Source of the DNA: Pseudomonas oryzihabitans
GTDB lineage: Bacteria; Pseudomonadota; Gammaproteobacteria; Pseudomonadales; Pseudomonadaceae
Assembly (NCBI RefSeq): GCF_014522265.1
Contig: NZ_CP017024.1
Location: 2,136,001-2,200,000 of the forward strand
Reading direction: 5' to 3'
DNA: 64,000 bases
The notes under the pieces are model-generated. The model was not told the DNA's origin. It made no database searches and worked only from the letters and a program-made list of their open reading frames with translations. Both the position numbers and the translations under genes were made by a program. Positions 21,540 through 32,639 of the stretch are shown in pieces (the stretch's first letter is position 1; each line of letters starts with the position of its first letter).

Positions 21540-21568
21540 ACTTTACTTAGGGGGCGTTTGCTTGTAAA
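21540..21568 (-). promoter_or_regulatory. sigma70 promoter of the tRNA-Leu pair, GC-rich discriminator
   Basis: On the minus strand TTTACA (5/6 to TTGACA) is followed after exactly 17 bases by TAAAGT (4/6 to TATAAT), then by the GC-rich GCCGCCCC. A GC-rich discriminator is the known mark of stringently controlled stable-RNA promoters. The predicted start is about 54 bases before the tRNA. The rest of 21569-21689 holds an AT-rich stretch (AAAAATATTTTTATTG) that probably contains the rnr promoter, without a convincing -35/-10 pair. Confidence 0.6.
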
Positions 21569-21689
21569 CCCCTGCTGTGAAAAATATTTTTATTGAGCAT
21601 GCCAGGCTAACTATTGCGCGGTTTTCACGTTTCAATAGGCGTTATGGCAGTTCCTACCGAACCCAGACTTAGAAGGTAACCCCAGACTG

Positions 21690-24600
21690 ATGGCCGATTG
21701 GCAATCCCTCGATCCCGAGGCCGCCCGGGAAGCGGAAAAGTACGATAACCCCATTCCGAGTCGCGAACTCATTCTGGCTCATCTCGCCGATCGCGGCGCC
21801 CCGGCCACACGGCCCCAGTTGGCCGAGGAATTCGGTCTCGTCACCGAGGACCAGCTCGAAGCCCTGCGGCGGCGCATGCGCGCCATGGAGCGCGATGGTC
21901 AGGTGATCTATACCCGCCGCGGCGCCTATGCGCCCATCGACAAGCTGGATCTGGTGCGCGGACGCATTGCCGGCCATCGCGATGGCTTCGGCTTCCTGAT
22001 CCCCGACGACGGCAGCGACGACCTCTTCCTCAGCCCGGCGCAGATGCGCCTGGTGTTCGACGGTGACATCGCCCTAGCGCGGGTCGCCGGCCACGATCGG
22101 CGCGGTCGTCGCGAAGGCGGCCTGGTCGAGGTGGTCACCCGGGCACATGAATCCCTGGTCGGTCGTTTCTTCCAGGAGAGCGGCCTGGCCTACGTGGTGC
22201 CGGACAATCCCAAGATCGGCCAGCAGGTGCTGGTGCCCGAAGGCAAGCACGGCGGCGCCGCCCACGGCCAGTTCGTGCAGGTGCGCATCGACGAGTGGCC
22301 CACCACCTTCCGCCAGGCCCAGGGCGAAGTGGTCGAGATTCTCGGCGACTACATGGCGCCGGGCATGGAGATCGAGGTGGCGCTGCGCAGCTACGACATC
22401 CCCAACGAGTGGCCCAAGGCCGTCGAGAAGGAAGCCGCCAAGCTCAAGCCCGAGGTGGAAGAGAAGGACAAGCAGAAGCGCATCGACCTGCGCCAGTTGC
22501 CCTTCGTGACCATCGATGGCGAAGACGCCCGCGACTTCGACGATGCCGTCTATGCCGAGGCCAAGAAGTCCGGTGGCTGGCGGCTCTACGTCGCCATCGC
22601 CGACGTCTCCCACTACGTCAAGGTCGGTTCGGCGCTGGACGCCGAGGCGGAAAAGCGCGGCAACTCGGTGTATTTCCCCGAGCGCGTGATCCCCATGCTG
22701 CCCGAGGCCCTGTCCAACGGGCTCTGCTCGCTCAATCCCCAGGTGGATCGCCTGGCCATGGTCTGCGAGATGACCATCGCCGCCTCCGGGCGCATGACCG
22801 GCTACCAGTTCTACGAAGCGGTCATCCATTCCCACGCGCGCCTGACCTACAACAAGGTCTCCACGGTGCTGGAGCAGCCCAAGTCGGCCGAAGGCAAGCA
22901 GTTGCGCAAGCAACTCGGCGAGGTGGTGCCGCACCTGGAGCAGCTCTACAGTCTGTACAGGGTGCTGCTGGCTGCCCGGCATGTCCGCGGGGCCATCGAT
23001 TTCGACACCCAGGACACCCGCATCGTCTTTGGCGCCGATCGCAAGATCTCCGAGATCCGCCCGACCCAGCGCAACGATGCCCACAAGCTGATCGAGGAAT
23101 GCATGCTGTGCGCCAACGTGGCCACCGCCAAGTTCCTCGAGAAGCACAAGGTGCCGGCCCTGTACCGGGTACACGATGCGCCACCCCTGGAAAAGCAGAC
23201 CAATCTGCGGCAGTTCCTCGGTGAGATGGGGCTGTCGCTGACCAAGGGCAAGGCCAACCCGGTGCCGTCGGACTACCAGGCGCTGCTGCAGCAGATCCGC
23301 GAGCGGCCGGACTTCCGGCTGATCCAGACGGTGATGCTCAGGTCGCTGAGCCAGGCGGTCTACAGCCCGGACAACAACGGTCACTTCGGTCTCAACTACG
23401 AGGCCTATACCCATTTCACCTCGCCGATCCGGCGCTATCCGGATCTGCTGGTGCATCGGGCGATCCGCAGCGTCATCCGCTCCAAGCTGGAGACCAAGCA
23501 CGTCAAGCGCGCAGGCGCGACGAGCATGGCCAAGGCGCGCATCTATCCCTATGACGAGTTGCGCCTGGATCAGCTCGGCGAGCAGTGCTCCATGACCGAG
23601 CGCCGCGCCGACGAAGCCACGCGGGACGTCTCCAACTGGCTCAAGTGCGAGTTCATGAAGGATCGCGTCGGCGAAACCTTTGCCGGCGTCATCACCGCAG
23701 TGACCGGCTTCGGCCTGTTCGTCGAATTGTCCGAGGTGTTCGTCGAGGGTCTGGTGCATGTCACCGCGCTGCCCGACGACTACTACCACTTCGACAGCGT
23801 CCACCATCGCCTCTCCGGTGAGCGCAGCGGTCGCAGCTATCGCCTGGGCGATCCCCTCGAGGTGGTGGTGGCTCGGGTCGATCTGGACGAGCGCAAGATC
23901 GACTTCGTACTGCCGGCTAGTGCCGGGGCGCCACGGGTGCGTGAAGAGCGCGAGCCGCGCAACAAGCGCGACAGCCGTCGCCGCGGTGCGCCAGCGCCAG
24001 CACAGGAGCCAAGCGCTGCTCCGGCTGTCGAAGCCTCGGGCGAGCCCGTCTCCCCGGCGCCAGAGCGAGGGTCTCGCCGCTCGCGTAACGGCCGTCGTCG
24101 CGGTGCGCCGGCGCAGGAATCGAGCGTTGTCCCGGTTGCCGAGGCTGCGGTCGAGACCGTTTCGGCGAAGCCTGAGCAGCAGCCCGACCCTTCGCGTAAC
24201 GGCCGTCGTCGCGGTGCGCCGGCGCAGGAATCGAACGTCGTCCCGGTTGCCGAGGCTGCGGTCGAGCCCGTTTCGGCGAAGTCTGAGCAGCAACCCAATT
24301 CTTCGCGTAACGGTCGTCGTCGTGGTGCGCCGGCGCAGGAGCAGGGTGTCGCCGCGGCGGTCGAGGCAACACCTGCAAGCGTTTCGCCAGAGTCGGAGTC
24401 CGAACCGCGGCGCTCGCGCAGCGCTCGTCGGCGCGCGGCCGCTGCGGGGCGAAAGCAGGACGCCGGGGCGTCTATGCCAGCCTCGGTTGAGGCGACTTCG
24501 CCAGAAGCGCCGAAGCAGGACGACCCGTTGCTTGGTAATACCGACGTCAGACGTAGTCGTGCGGTGAAGCAGGCGCTGCTGGCCGAAGCCAAGGTCGAGG

Positions 24601-24905
24601 GCGGCAAGCCCAAAAACCAAGGCAAGGCCAAGGCCAAGGCCAAAGGTAATAGCGACAAGGGCAAGGCCAGCGACACGGCCAAGAGCCGTACCGCGCCAGC
24701 ACGTCAGGATAAAGGGGCGGCTGCCGAAGGGGCTGCGGCGGTGGATGCCAAGGTCAAGAAGGCCAAGGCTGCAAGTGCCAAGAAGAAATCGGCAGGCAAG
24801 TCCAAGGCCGAAGGCCAGACCAAGGCTGCAGCCAAAGGCAAGACCAAGACCAAGGCGAAGAAACCTCATCGCAAGGGTCAGTCGCGCCCCAAGGATGACG
24901 CATGA
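21690..24905 (+). CDS. rnr: ribonuclease R with long basic repetitive tail
   Basis: 3'-5' exoribonuclease that degrades structured RNA. Domains in order are an N-terminal helix-turn-helix-like region, two cold-shock domains, the RNB catalytic domain (IDGEDARDFDDAVY, with the Asp cluster that holds metal), and an S1 domain (GETFAGVITAVTGFGLFVEL). The conserved enzyme ends near residue 750. About 320 further residues follow, rich in Arg, Lys, Ala and Pro. They include three copies of a 37-residue repeat beginning NGRRRGAPAQE (period 111 bases, from about 24083) and a Lys/Ala-rich end. The total of 1071 residues is well above the roughly 800-900 usual for the family. The stop overlaps rlmB (ATGA). 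Confidence 0.94.
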   Translation: MADWQSLDPEAAREAEKYDNPIPSRELILAHLADRGAPATRPQLAEEFGLVTEDQLEALRRRMRAMERDGQVIYTRRGAYAPIDKLDLVRGRIAGHRDGFGFLIPDDGSDDLFLSPAQMRLVFDGDIALARVAGHDRRGRREGGLVEVVTRAHESLVGRFFQESGLAYVVPDNPKIGQQVLVPEGKHGGAAHGQFVQVRIDEWPTTFRQAQGEVVEILGDYMAPGMEIEVALRSYDIPNEWPKAVEKEAAKLKPEVEEKDKQKRIDLRQLPFVTIDGEDARDFDDAVYAEAKKSGGWRLYVAIADVSHYVKVGSALDAEAEKRGNSVYFPERVIPMLPEALSNGLCSLNPQVDRLAMVCEMTIAASGRMTGYQFYEAVIHSHARLTYNKVSTVLEQPKSAEGKQLRKQLGEVVPHLEQLYSLYRVLLAARHVRGAIDFDTQDTRIVFGADRKISEIRPTQRNDAHKLIEECMLCANVATAKFLEKHKVPALYRVHDAPPLEKQTNLRQFLGEMGLSLTKGKANPVPSDYQALLQQIRERPDFRLIQTVMLRSLSQAVYSPDNNGHFGLNYEAYTHFTSPIRRYPDLLVHRAIRSVIRSKLETKHVKRAGATSMAKARIYPYDELRLDQLGEQCSMTERRADEATRDVSNWLKCEFMKDRVGETFAGVITAVTGFGLFVELSEVFVEGLVHVTALPDDYYHFDSVHHRLSGERSGRSYRLGDPLEVVVARVDLDERKIDFVLPASAGAPRVREEREPRNKRDSRRRGAPAPAQEPSAAPAVEASGEPVSPAPERGSRRSRNGRRRGAPAQESSVVPVAEAAVETVSAKPEQQPDPSRNGRRRGAPAQESNVVPVAEAAVEPVSAKSEQQPNSSRNGRRRGAPAQEQGVAAAVEATPASVSPESESEPRRSRSARRRAAAAGRKQDAGASMPASVEATSPEAPKQDDPLLGNTDVRRSRAVKQALLAEAKVEGGKPKNQGKAKAKAKGNSDKGKASDTAKSRTAPARQDKGAAAEGAAAVDAKVKKAKAASAKKKSAGKSKAEGQTKAAAKGKTKTKAKKPHRKGQSRPKDDA
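23968..24360 (+). repeat. 111-base tandem repeat inside rnr
   Basis: The segment CGTAACGGYCGTCGTCG starts at 24083, 24194 and 24305, exactly 111 bases apart, with a degenerate unit before it (SRRRGAPAPAQE). Each unit encodes RGAPAQE, then an acidic VAEAAVE stretch, then Gln/Pro. The repeat keeps the frame, so copy number can change without breaking the gene. Confidence 0.85.
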
Positions 24906-25654
24906 GCCAGCTGGAAACCGTCTACGGTATCCACGCCGTGGAAGCGCTGTTGCGCTTCCATCCGCGGCGGGTGAAGCAGCTGTGGATCGCCGAAGGGCGG
25001 CGTGAGCCGCGGGTCGAGGCCCTGCTGGAGCTGGCCGCCGGTCAGCGTCTGGCGGTGGAAAACAAGCCGCGGGCCTTGCTTGATGAGCTGGCCGAGGGTG
25101 TGCACCAGGGCGTGGTGGCCCAGGTCAGTCCGAGCCAGGTCTGGGGCGAAGCCATGCTCGAGGAGTTGCTCGACCGGGCCGAAGGGCCGCCGCTGCTGCT
25201 GGTGCTCGATGGCGTGACCGATCCGCACAACCTCGGTGCCTGCCTGCGCAGCGCCGATGCCGCCGGGGCCCTGGCGGTCATCGTGCCCAAGGACAAGTCG
25301 GCTACCCTGACCGCGGTGGTGCGCAAGGTGGCCTGTGGTGCTGCCGAGGTGCTGCCGCTAGTGGCTGTCACCAACCTGGCGCGGACCCTGGAAAAGCTGC
25401 AGAAGCGTGGCCTGTGGATCGTCGGGACCGCCGGTGAGGCGACCCAGGAGATCTACGATGTCGACATGAGCGGGCCGACCGTGGTGGTCATGGGTGCCGA
25501 GGGCAAGGGCATGCGCCGTCTGACCCGCGAGCATTGCGATCATCTGGCTCGGCTGCCCATGGCTGGCAGCGTCAGCAGTCTCAACGTCTCGGTGGCGACC
25601 GGGGTCTGCCTGTTCGAGGCCGTGCGTCAAAGACGCGCCTCTGCGCCCCGGTAG
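24902..25654 (+). CDS. rlmB: 23S rRNA 2'-O-methyltransferase RlmB
   Basis: Methylates the ribose of G2251 in 23S rRNA. The 250-residue SpoU/TrmH-type protein has an N-terminal substrate-binding domain (ETVYGIHAVEALL) and the knotted methyltransferase domain with VLDGVTDPHNLGACLRSA, VMGAEGKGMRR and SVSSLNVSVATGV, the three family motifs. It starts within the rnr stop and so is probably coupled to it. Confidence 0.96.
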   Translation: MSQLETVYGIHAVEALLRFHPRRVKQLWIAEGRREPRVEALLELAAGQRLAVENKPRALLDELAEGVHQGVVAQVSPSQVWGEAMLEELLDRAEGPPLLLVLDGVTDPHNLGACLRSADAAGALAVIVPKDKSATLTAVVRKVACGAAEVLPLVAVTNLARTLEKLQKRGLWIVGTAGEATQEIYDVDMSGPTVVVMGAEGKGMRRLTREHCDHLARLPMAGSVSSLNVSVATGVCLFEAVRQRRASAPR

Positions 25655-25731
25655 TCCACGCCAGGAAACGTCTGGGTACCGACGCAGCACGTATCGCACT
25701 ATACGAATCGCGTCGCAGTGCGCAGAATACC

Positions 25732-25763
25732 GGCCTCGCCCCGGAAAAGCCCGGGGCGAGGCC
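25732..25763 (+). other. perfect 13-bp stem-loop before the response regulator
   Basis: GGCCTCGCCCCGG and CCGGGGCGAGGCC pair perfectly around a six-base AAAAGC-type loop. It ends only seven bases before the ribosome site AAGAGG of the next gene and has no T run. It may end the rnr-rlmB message with Rho's help or shape the leader of the regulator gene. Confidence 0.5.
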
Positions 25764-25784
25764 TGTCAACAAGAGGATGCCCGC

Positions 25785-26159
25785 GTGAGTCAGGAGATCC
25801 AAGAGCCGGTAGGCTTGCGAGTGCTGCTCGTCGAAGACGATGCCACGCTGCGCATGCTGACCACCGAAGTCATCGAGGAGCTGGACCATCAGGTCACGGC
25901 GGTCGCCTCGGCAGAGGCTGCCCTGGAGTTGCTGCCGCAGCGCGAACACGATGTGCTGTTCACCGATATCGGGCTGGGCGGCATGTCCGGCATCGAATTG
26001 ACCCGGCGCGCCCTGGCGATGGATCCGACGCTGCGCATCGTCGTCGCCTCGGGTTATGCCTTCGAGCGCGAGCCGGGCATGGAAGCGCGGGTCGGGGTGC
26101 TGATCAAGCCCTATGACCTGAACAAGATCCGCCAGGCCCTGGCCGACGTGCAACGCTGA
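25785..26159 (+). CDS. single-domain response regulator (REC only)
   Basis: A 124-residue receiver domain with no output domain. The acidic pocket is ED(D)18-19, the phosphoacceptor is Asp61 (FTDIGLGG), the switch Ser is 89 (VVASGY) and the conserved Lys is 108 (IKPYD). The start is GTG at 25785 with AAGAGG upstream. No histidine kinase lies nearby, so the partner is unknown. Such stand-alone receivers usually relay phosphate or bind a protein partner. It sits alone between rlmB and rpsF. Confidence 0.88.
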   Translation: MSQEIQEPVGLRVLLVEDDATLRMLTTEVIEELDHQVTAVASAEAALELLPQREHDVLFTDIGLGGMSGIELTRRALAMDPTLRIVVASGYAFEREPGMEARVGVLIKPYDLNKIRQALADVQR

Positions 26160-26171
26160 GTGCCTGAGGTT

Positions 26172-26191
26172 GTCCGGCGGTCGCGCCGGAC
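26172..26191 (+). terminator. stem-loop after the response regulator
   Basis: GTCCGGCG-GTCG-CGCCGGAC is a perfect eight-base stem 12 bases after the stop. There is no T run, so termination is uncertain. Confidence 0.45.
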
Positions 26192-26300
26192 ATGCCTGCG
26201 GTTGCGCCCTCCGGCGCCCTTCTCTAGAATGTTGCCCCTTGCCCGGAGTGCGTCCGCATTCCACAGGGCAAGTCATCCGAACTATTCACTCCTTGTCTGA

Positions 26301-26314
26301 CCGCGTTTCCGCGG
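26301..26314 (+). promoter_or_regulatory. hairpin in the rpsF leader (possible S6:S18 site)
   Basis: CCGCG-TTTC-CGCGG lies 28 bases before the rpsF start, in a 182-base leader. In many bacteria the rpsF leader carries an RNA structure with a conserved CCG that is bound by the S6:S18 complex for feedback control. A CCG-bearing hairpin at the right place fits, but I cannot confirm the full consensus. Confidence 0.3.
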
Positions 26315-26341
26315 CAGGCTGCAACCCGTAAGGAGCATTAA

Positions 26342-26758
26342 ATGCGTCATTACGAAGTCGTGTTCCTGGTTCATCCGGACCAGAGCGAACAGGTGGGCGG
26401 CATGGTCGAGCGCTACACCAAGGCTATCGAAGAAGACGGTGGCAAAGTCCATCGCCTGGAAGACTGGGGCCGTCGTCAGCTGGCTTACGCCATCGACAAC
26501 GTTCACAAGGCTCACTATGTACTCATGAACATCGAGTGCAGCGCCAAGGCCCTGGCCGAGCTGGAAGACAACTTCCGCTACAACGACGCCGTGATCCGCA
26601 ACATGATCCTGCGCCGTGACGAGGCCGTCACCGGTCAATCCGAGATGCTCAAGGCCGAAGAAAACCGCAACGAGCGTCGCGAGCGTCGCGAGCGTCCTGC
26701 CGAGTCCGAGTCCGAGTCCGCCGAAGGCAACTCCGACGACGCCGACAGCGCCGAGTAA
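26342..26758 (+). CDS. rpsF: 30S ribosomal protein S6
   Basis: Ribosomal protein of the small-subunit platform that pairs with S18. It is 138 residues, beginning [18 protein letters not shown], with a C-terminal acidic Ser/Glu tail typical of gamma-proteobacteria. A strong AAGGAG lies eight bases upstream. It is the first gene of the rpsF-rpsR-DUF2232-rplI operon. Confidence 0.97.
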   Translation: MRHYEVVFLVHPDQSEQVGGMVERYTKAIEEDGGKVHRLEDWGRRQLAYAIDNVHKAHYVLMNIECSAKALAELEDNFRYNDAVIRNMILRRDEAVTGQSEMLKAEENRNERRERRERPAESESESAEGNSDDADSAE

Positions 26759-26784
26759 TCTGGATCTAGCGAGGAATCATTGTC

Positions 26785-27015
26785 ATGGCACGTTTCTTCC
26801 GTCGTCGTAAGTTCTGCCGTTTCACCGCCGAAGGCGTGAAAGAGATCGACTACAAGGATCTCAACACCCTGAAGGCCTACGTCTCCGAAACCGGCAAGAT
26901 CGTCCCGAGCCGTATCACTGGCACCAAGGCCAAGTACCAGCGTCAGCTGGGCGCCGCCATCAAGCGTGCCCGTTACCTGGCCCTGCTGCCCTACACCGAC
27001 AGCCACGGTCGTTGA
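26785..27015 (+). CDS. rpsR: 30S ribosomal protein S18
   Basis: A 76-residue basic protein ([18 protein letters not shown]) that binds with S6 on the 30S platform. Length and sequence are standard. It lies 26 bases after rpsF. Confidence 0.98.
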   Translation: MARFFRRRKFCRFTAEGVKEIDYKDLNTLKAYVSETGKIVPSRITGTKAKYQRQLGAAIKRARYLALLPYTDSHGR

Positions 27016-27050
27016 TCGACGCCTGATCACGAATAACGGATAAACACGGC

Positions 27051-27941
27051 ATGCGGCCTCTGGCTGAGTTCATCATGCGCGGCCGTACTCAAGCCACCCT
27101 CGTGGTGGTGCTGGGTGCAGTCGTGCCGCTGCTGTACTGGATGACCGCTGCCGGTGGCAGCCTGGTGCTGTTGCGCCGGGGACCTGCCGCGGCGGCCGGG
27201 GTGCTGGTCTGGGCCCTGCTGCCGGCGCTGTTCTGGCTGTATCTGGGGGATGCCAGCATCGTGCTGGTGTTGCTGGGTTCGACGCTGCTGGCGGCCATTT
27301 TGCGCCAGAGCCTGTCCTGGACACGGGTGTTGTTGGCCAGTGTCCCGCTGGGGTTGGTTTTCGCCCTGGTGCTGGGGCAGGTCTATGCCGAGGGCATCGC
27401 GCAACTGGCGGAGGAAATCCGCCGGCTGCTGCCCCAGGTGTTGGGCCCGAGCGCGGCGCAGTTGCCGCCGGAAAAGCAGGCGCAGTTGCAGCAGTTGCTG
27501 CTGCCCGTGCTGACCGGCCTGATGGCGGCGTTCTTCCAGATCACCTGCCTGCTGTGCCTGATGCTCGGGCGCTACTGGCAGGCGGCGCTGTACAACCCCC
27601 AGGGGTTCGGTCGCGAGTTTCGCGTCCTGCGTATGCGTCCGGCCATCGCGCTCGGCCTCTTGGCCCTGCTGGTGCTGGCGCCGAACCTGGGCAGCGGGCT
27701 TGGCCTGCTGACCCCGCTGTGCAGCGTGCCGCTGGCCTTTGCCGGCATCGCCCTGCTGCACGGGCTGGTGGCGGCCAAGCGCCTGGCAGGATTCTGGCTG
27801 GTGGGGCTGTACGTGACGCTGCTGCTGTTCGGGCAGCTGATCTATCCGTTGTTGGTGATTCTGGCTGTGATCGATAGCGTGTTCGATTTCCGTGGGCGGT
27901 CTGCGCAAGAGCCGCAGGGGCCCGCGGACGGTGAAGGTTAA
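27051..27941 (+). CDS. DUF2232 integral membrane protein
   Basis: A 296-residue polytopic protein with about seven or eight membrane segments and short loops, including an Ala/Gln-rich loop ([18 protein letters not shown]). The family occupies the same place between rpsR and rplI in Pseudomonas and is annotated only as DUF2232/YybS-like. Its function is unknown; the conserved operon position suggests a link with ribosome or membrane biogenesis, but this is not established. An in-frame ATG nine codons later is an alternative start. Confidence 0.85.
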   Translation: MRPLAEFIMRGRTQATLVVVLGAVVPLLYWMTAAGGSLVLLRRGPAAAAGVLVWALLPALFWLYLGDASIVLVLLGSTLLAAILRQSLSWTRVLLASVPLGLVFALVLGQVYAEGIAQLAEEIRRLLPQVLGPSAAQLPPEKQAQLQQLLLPVLTGLMAAFFQITCLLCLMLGRYWQAALYNPQGFGREFRVLRMRPAIALGLLALLVLAPNLGSGLGLLTPLCSVPLAFAGIALLHGLVAAKRLAGFWLVGLYVTLLLFGQLIYPLLVILAVIDSVFDFRGRSAQEPQGPADGEG

Positions 27942-27961
27942 AAGTTAAGAGGAAAGACTCA

Positions 27962-28408
27962 ATGGATGTCATCCTGCTGGAAAAGATCGCCAACCTGGGC
28001 AACCTGGGCGACAAAGTGAACGTCAAGGGCGGCTACGCCCGTAACTTCCTGCTGCCGCAGGGCAAGGCTACCGCAGCCACCGCTGCCAACGTCGAGGCTT
28101 TCGAAGCTCGTCGCGCCGAGCTCGAGAAGCAGGCTGCCGAGAAGAAGTCTGAGGCTGACGCCCGTGCCGCCAAGCTGGCTGACCTGACCGTAACCATCGC
28201 TGCCAACTCCGGCGACGAAGGCAAGCTGTTCGGTTCCATCGGCACCCGCGACATCGCCGAAGCCGTCAGCGCCGCTGGCGTCGAGCTGGACAAGAGCGAA
28301 GTTCGCCTGCCCAACGGCGCGCTGCGCAGCGTTGGCGAATACGATGTCGAAGTGCACCTGCACACCGACGTCGAAGCTACCGTCAAGATCGTCGTCGTCG
28401 CTGAATAA
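27962..28408 (+). CDS. rplI: 50S ribosomal protein L9
   Basis: A large-subunit protein at the base of the L1 stalk. It is 148 residues, with the N-terminal domain [19 protein letters not shown], a long connecting helix rich in Ala/Lys/Glu (about 41-75) and the C-terminal RNA-binding domain. AAGAGGAAAG precedes the start. A strong terminator follows. Confidence 0.98.
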   Translation: MDVILLEKIANLGNLGDKVNVKGGYARNFLLPQGKATAATAANVEAFEARRAELEKQAAEKKSEADARAAKLADLTVTIAANSGDEGKLFGSIGTRDIAEAVSAAGVELDKSEVRLPNGALRSVGEYDVEVHLHTDVEATVKIVVVAE

Positions 28409-28463
28409 GCGCGCCGTCGCCTGACTGGCGGACTTGCGCCCCGGCGCCGGTCTGTCGACAATC

Positions 28464-28505
28464 GGGCACGTCATTGCCAAGGCAGTGACGTGCCCTTTGT
28501 CTTTT
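28464..28505 (+). terminator. Rho-independent terminator after rplI
   Basis: GGGCACGTCA and TGACGTGCCC pair perfectly, with further pairing (TGCC/GGCA) inside, and are followed by TTTGTCTTTT. It separates the ribosomal operon from dnaB. Confidence 0.85.
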
Positions 28506-28558
28506 CTGCCGTCCAAAAAATCATTTCGCCGCCCGCAATGGGGGCCCAAGACCTGCGC

Positions 28559-30968
<2,410 letters not shown>

Positions 30969-30975
30969 CCCCCCA

Positions 30976-31016
30976 CGCAGCCGGCGCCGCTATCGCTTCG
31001 GGTGGCGGCGGCTGCG
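30976..31016 (+). other. stem-loop between ddl and the GtrII-like gene
   Basis: CGCAGCCG and CGGCTGCG pair around a GC-rich loop just after the ddl stop, with no T run. It may stabilise or partly end the ddl transcript. Confidence 0.35.
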
Positions 31017-31049
31017 TCTCCCGTCGAAGCCGGATTCGGATCCGCCGCC

Positions 31050-32531
31050 ATGCCCCAGACGCTCACCCCGCTGCAGACCCGGGCGCTGTTCTTTTCCGCG
31101 CTGCTGCTGTTCGTGCTGCCCTTCATCCTGGTCGACTTCCCCTATGTCGATGACAACTGGCGCATCCAGCTGGAGAACGGTCCGGAGTGGCGGCAGCAGG
31201 GGCGGTTGCTTACCGAGGTCTTCTACCGGCTGCTGACCTTCAGCGGCAGCACCCTCAATCTCTTCCCCCTGCCACTGCTGATCGCCTGCGCCGCAGCCGC
31301 CTGGGCCCTGACCGACCTGGCCCGCCACTGTTTCGGCGCGCCGCGGCCGACCCAGTGCCTGGCCCTGCTGCCGCTATGGTTCTCGCCGTTCTGGCTGGGC
31401 AACCTGACCTACCAGTACGACGGCCCGACTATGGCCCTGAGCCTGGTGGCGGTGATCTATGCGGTGATCTATCGCAGTCGCCATACCACGCTGGCGCTGC
31501 TGGTACCGGCGGCGCTGCTGGCGGCGGCCATCGCCTTCTACCAGGTGGCGTTCAATGTCTTCGTCGGCCTCTGCTGCCTGGAGCTGGTCCGCGCGGTGCA
31601 GCGCCGCGAGGCGCCCAAGCAGGCGCTGCGGCTGGTGCTGCGCCAGGGCCTGCAGCTGCTGCTGGGTGGCGTGCTCTATTGCCTGACGGCCTACCAGCTG
31701 ATGGCGACCACGCGGCACGCCGGCGTGGGCGGCCAGGTGCTACCCGAGCTCTGGCACCGGCTGGGCGAGGTGCTGCACAGCGTCGGCTTGCTGGTCACCC
31801 CGGGCAATCTCTGGCTGTGGTGGCTGTTTGGCGGGCTGGCCGCGATCGGTTACGGCCTGGGGGCCCTGACCTATGCCCGCGCCTATGGCCGACGGGCGCT
31901 GCTGCCCCTGCTGCTGTACGCTGCGACCTTGCCGGTGCTGGCCTTTTGCGTGGCCGGCATCACCCTGCTGTTCAGCGATTTCATCCTCGAAGCCCGCACC
32001 CTGATGGGACTGGCGGTCGTCCTGACCCTGGCGCTGCTGCTGGCCCATGATCTGCTGGAGCGATTCCAGCCACGGCTGACCTGGCTGCTGGTGCTGCCGG
32101 TGCTGTGGATGCTGTCGCTGGCCTATGTCTATGGCCAGGTGCTGTCGGCGCAGAAGACCTTCGAGCGCGGTTTCGTCCAGGAGCTGCACCACGACCTCAG
32201 CAGTCGTCCGGAGCTGCGGCCGCTCAAGCGCCTGCTCTGGACCGGCGGTCCGCTGGAGGTGGCCTGGCTGCCGCTGGCGCAGAAGACCTTCGAGCAGGTG
32301 CCGGTGCTACCCTTCATCCTCGGCCTGTCGCCGGGCAACTTCATGATCGCCGAGCGGCTGCTGGACCTGGGGGTGATCGACGATGCCGACAGCGACAGCT
32401 GCAGCCAGCGGGTGGCCGTGCCGGGCGCCGCCACGCGGCTGGTGGACAACCGCTTCTACGACATCTGGGCGCTGGGTGAGGACGGCTGCATCATCATGAA
32501 GCCGCAGCGACCCTGGGTGCCGTTCGAGTAG
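31050..32531 (+). CDS. GtrII-type membrane glucosyltransferase-like protein
   Basis: A 493-residue membrane protein with about ten hydrophobic segments. Near the first loop it has FPYVDDNWRIQLENG, resembling the DD-W/R motif of GtrII (Glucos_trans_II) enzymes, which use a lipid-linked sugar to modify O-antigen or other surface glycans in the periplasm. A soluble C-terminal part follows from about residue 370. The ATG at 31050 is preferred because it gives MPQTLTPLQTRALFFSAL directly before the first membrane segment. No gtrA or gtrB partners are beside it, so donor and acceptor are unknown. Family call is fair; activity is inferred. Confidence 0.65.
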   Translation: MPQTLTPLQTRALFFSALLLFVLPFILVDFPYVDDNWRIQLENGPEWRQQGRLLTEVFYRLLTFSGSTLNLFPLPLLIACAAAAWALTDLARHCFGAPRPTQCLALLPLWFSPFWLGNLTYQYDGPTMALSLVAVIYAVIYRSRHTTLALLVPAALLAAAIAFYQVAFNVFVGLCCLELVRAVQRREAPKQALRLVLRQGLQLLLGGVLYCLTAYQLMATTRHAGVGGQVLPELWHRLGEVLHSVGLLVTPGNLWLWWLFGGLAAIGYGLGALTYARAYGRRALLPLLLYAATLPVLAFCVAGITLLFSDFILEARTLMGLAVVLTLALLLAHDLLERFQPRLTWLLVLPVLWMLSLAYVYGQVLSAQKTFERGFVQELHHDLSSRPELRPLKRLLWTGGPLEVAWLPLAQKTFEQVPVLPFILGLSPGNFMIAERLLDLGVIDDADSDSCSQRVAVPGAATRLVDNRFYDIWALGEDGCIIMKPQRPWVPFE

Positions 32532-32534
32532 CGG

Positions 32535-32626
32535 GGTAGGTTGGGCTGAGACGGTTCCCTCGTCGAAGCCCAACGAGCGGTGCCTGATGCAGGTATTGGG
32601 CTTCGCTCTGCTCAGCCCAACCTGCG
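32535..32626. repeat. GTAGGTTGGG inverted-repeat element, copy 1
   Basis: GTAGGTTGGGCTGAG at the left and CTCAGCCCAACCTGC at the right are inverted copies around internal AAGCCCAAC and TTGGGCTTCG segments. A second copy of the family is at 56631. It fills the gap between two convergent genes. Confidence 0.75.
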
Positions 32627-32639
32627 GGGGCGAAGGCGA

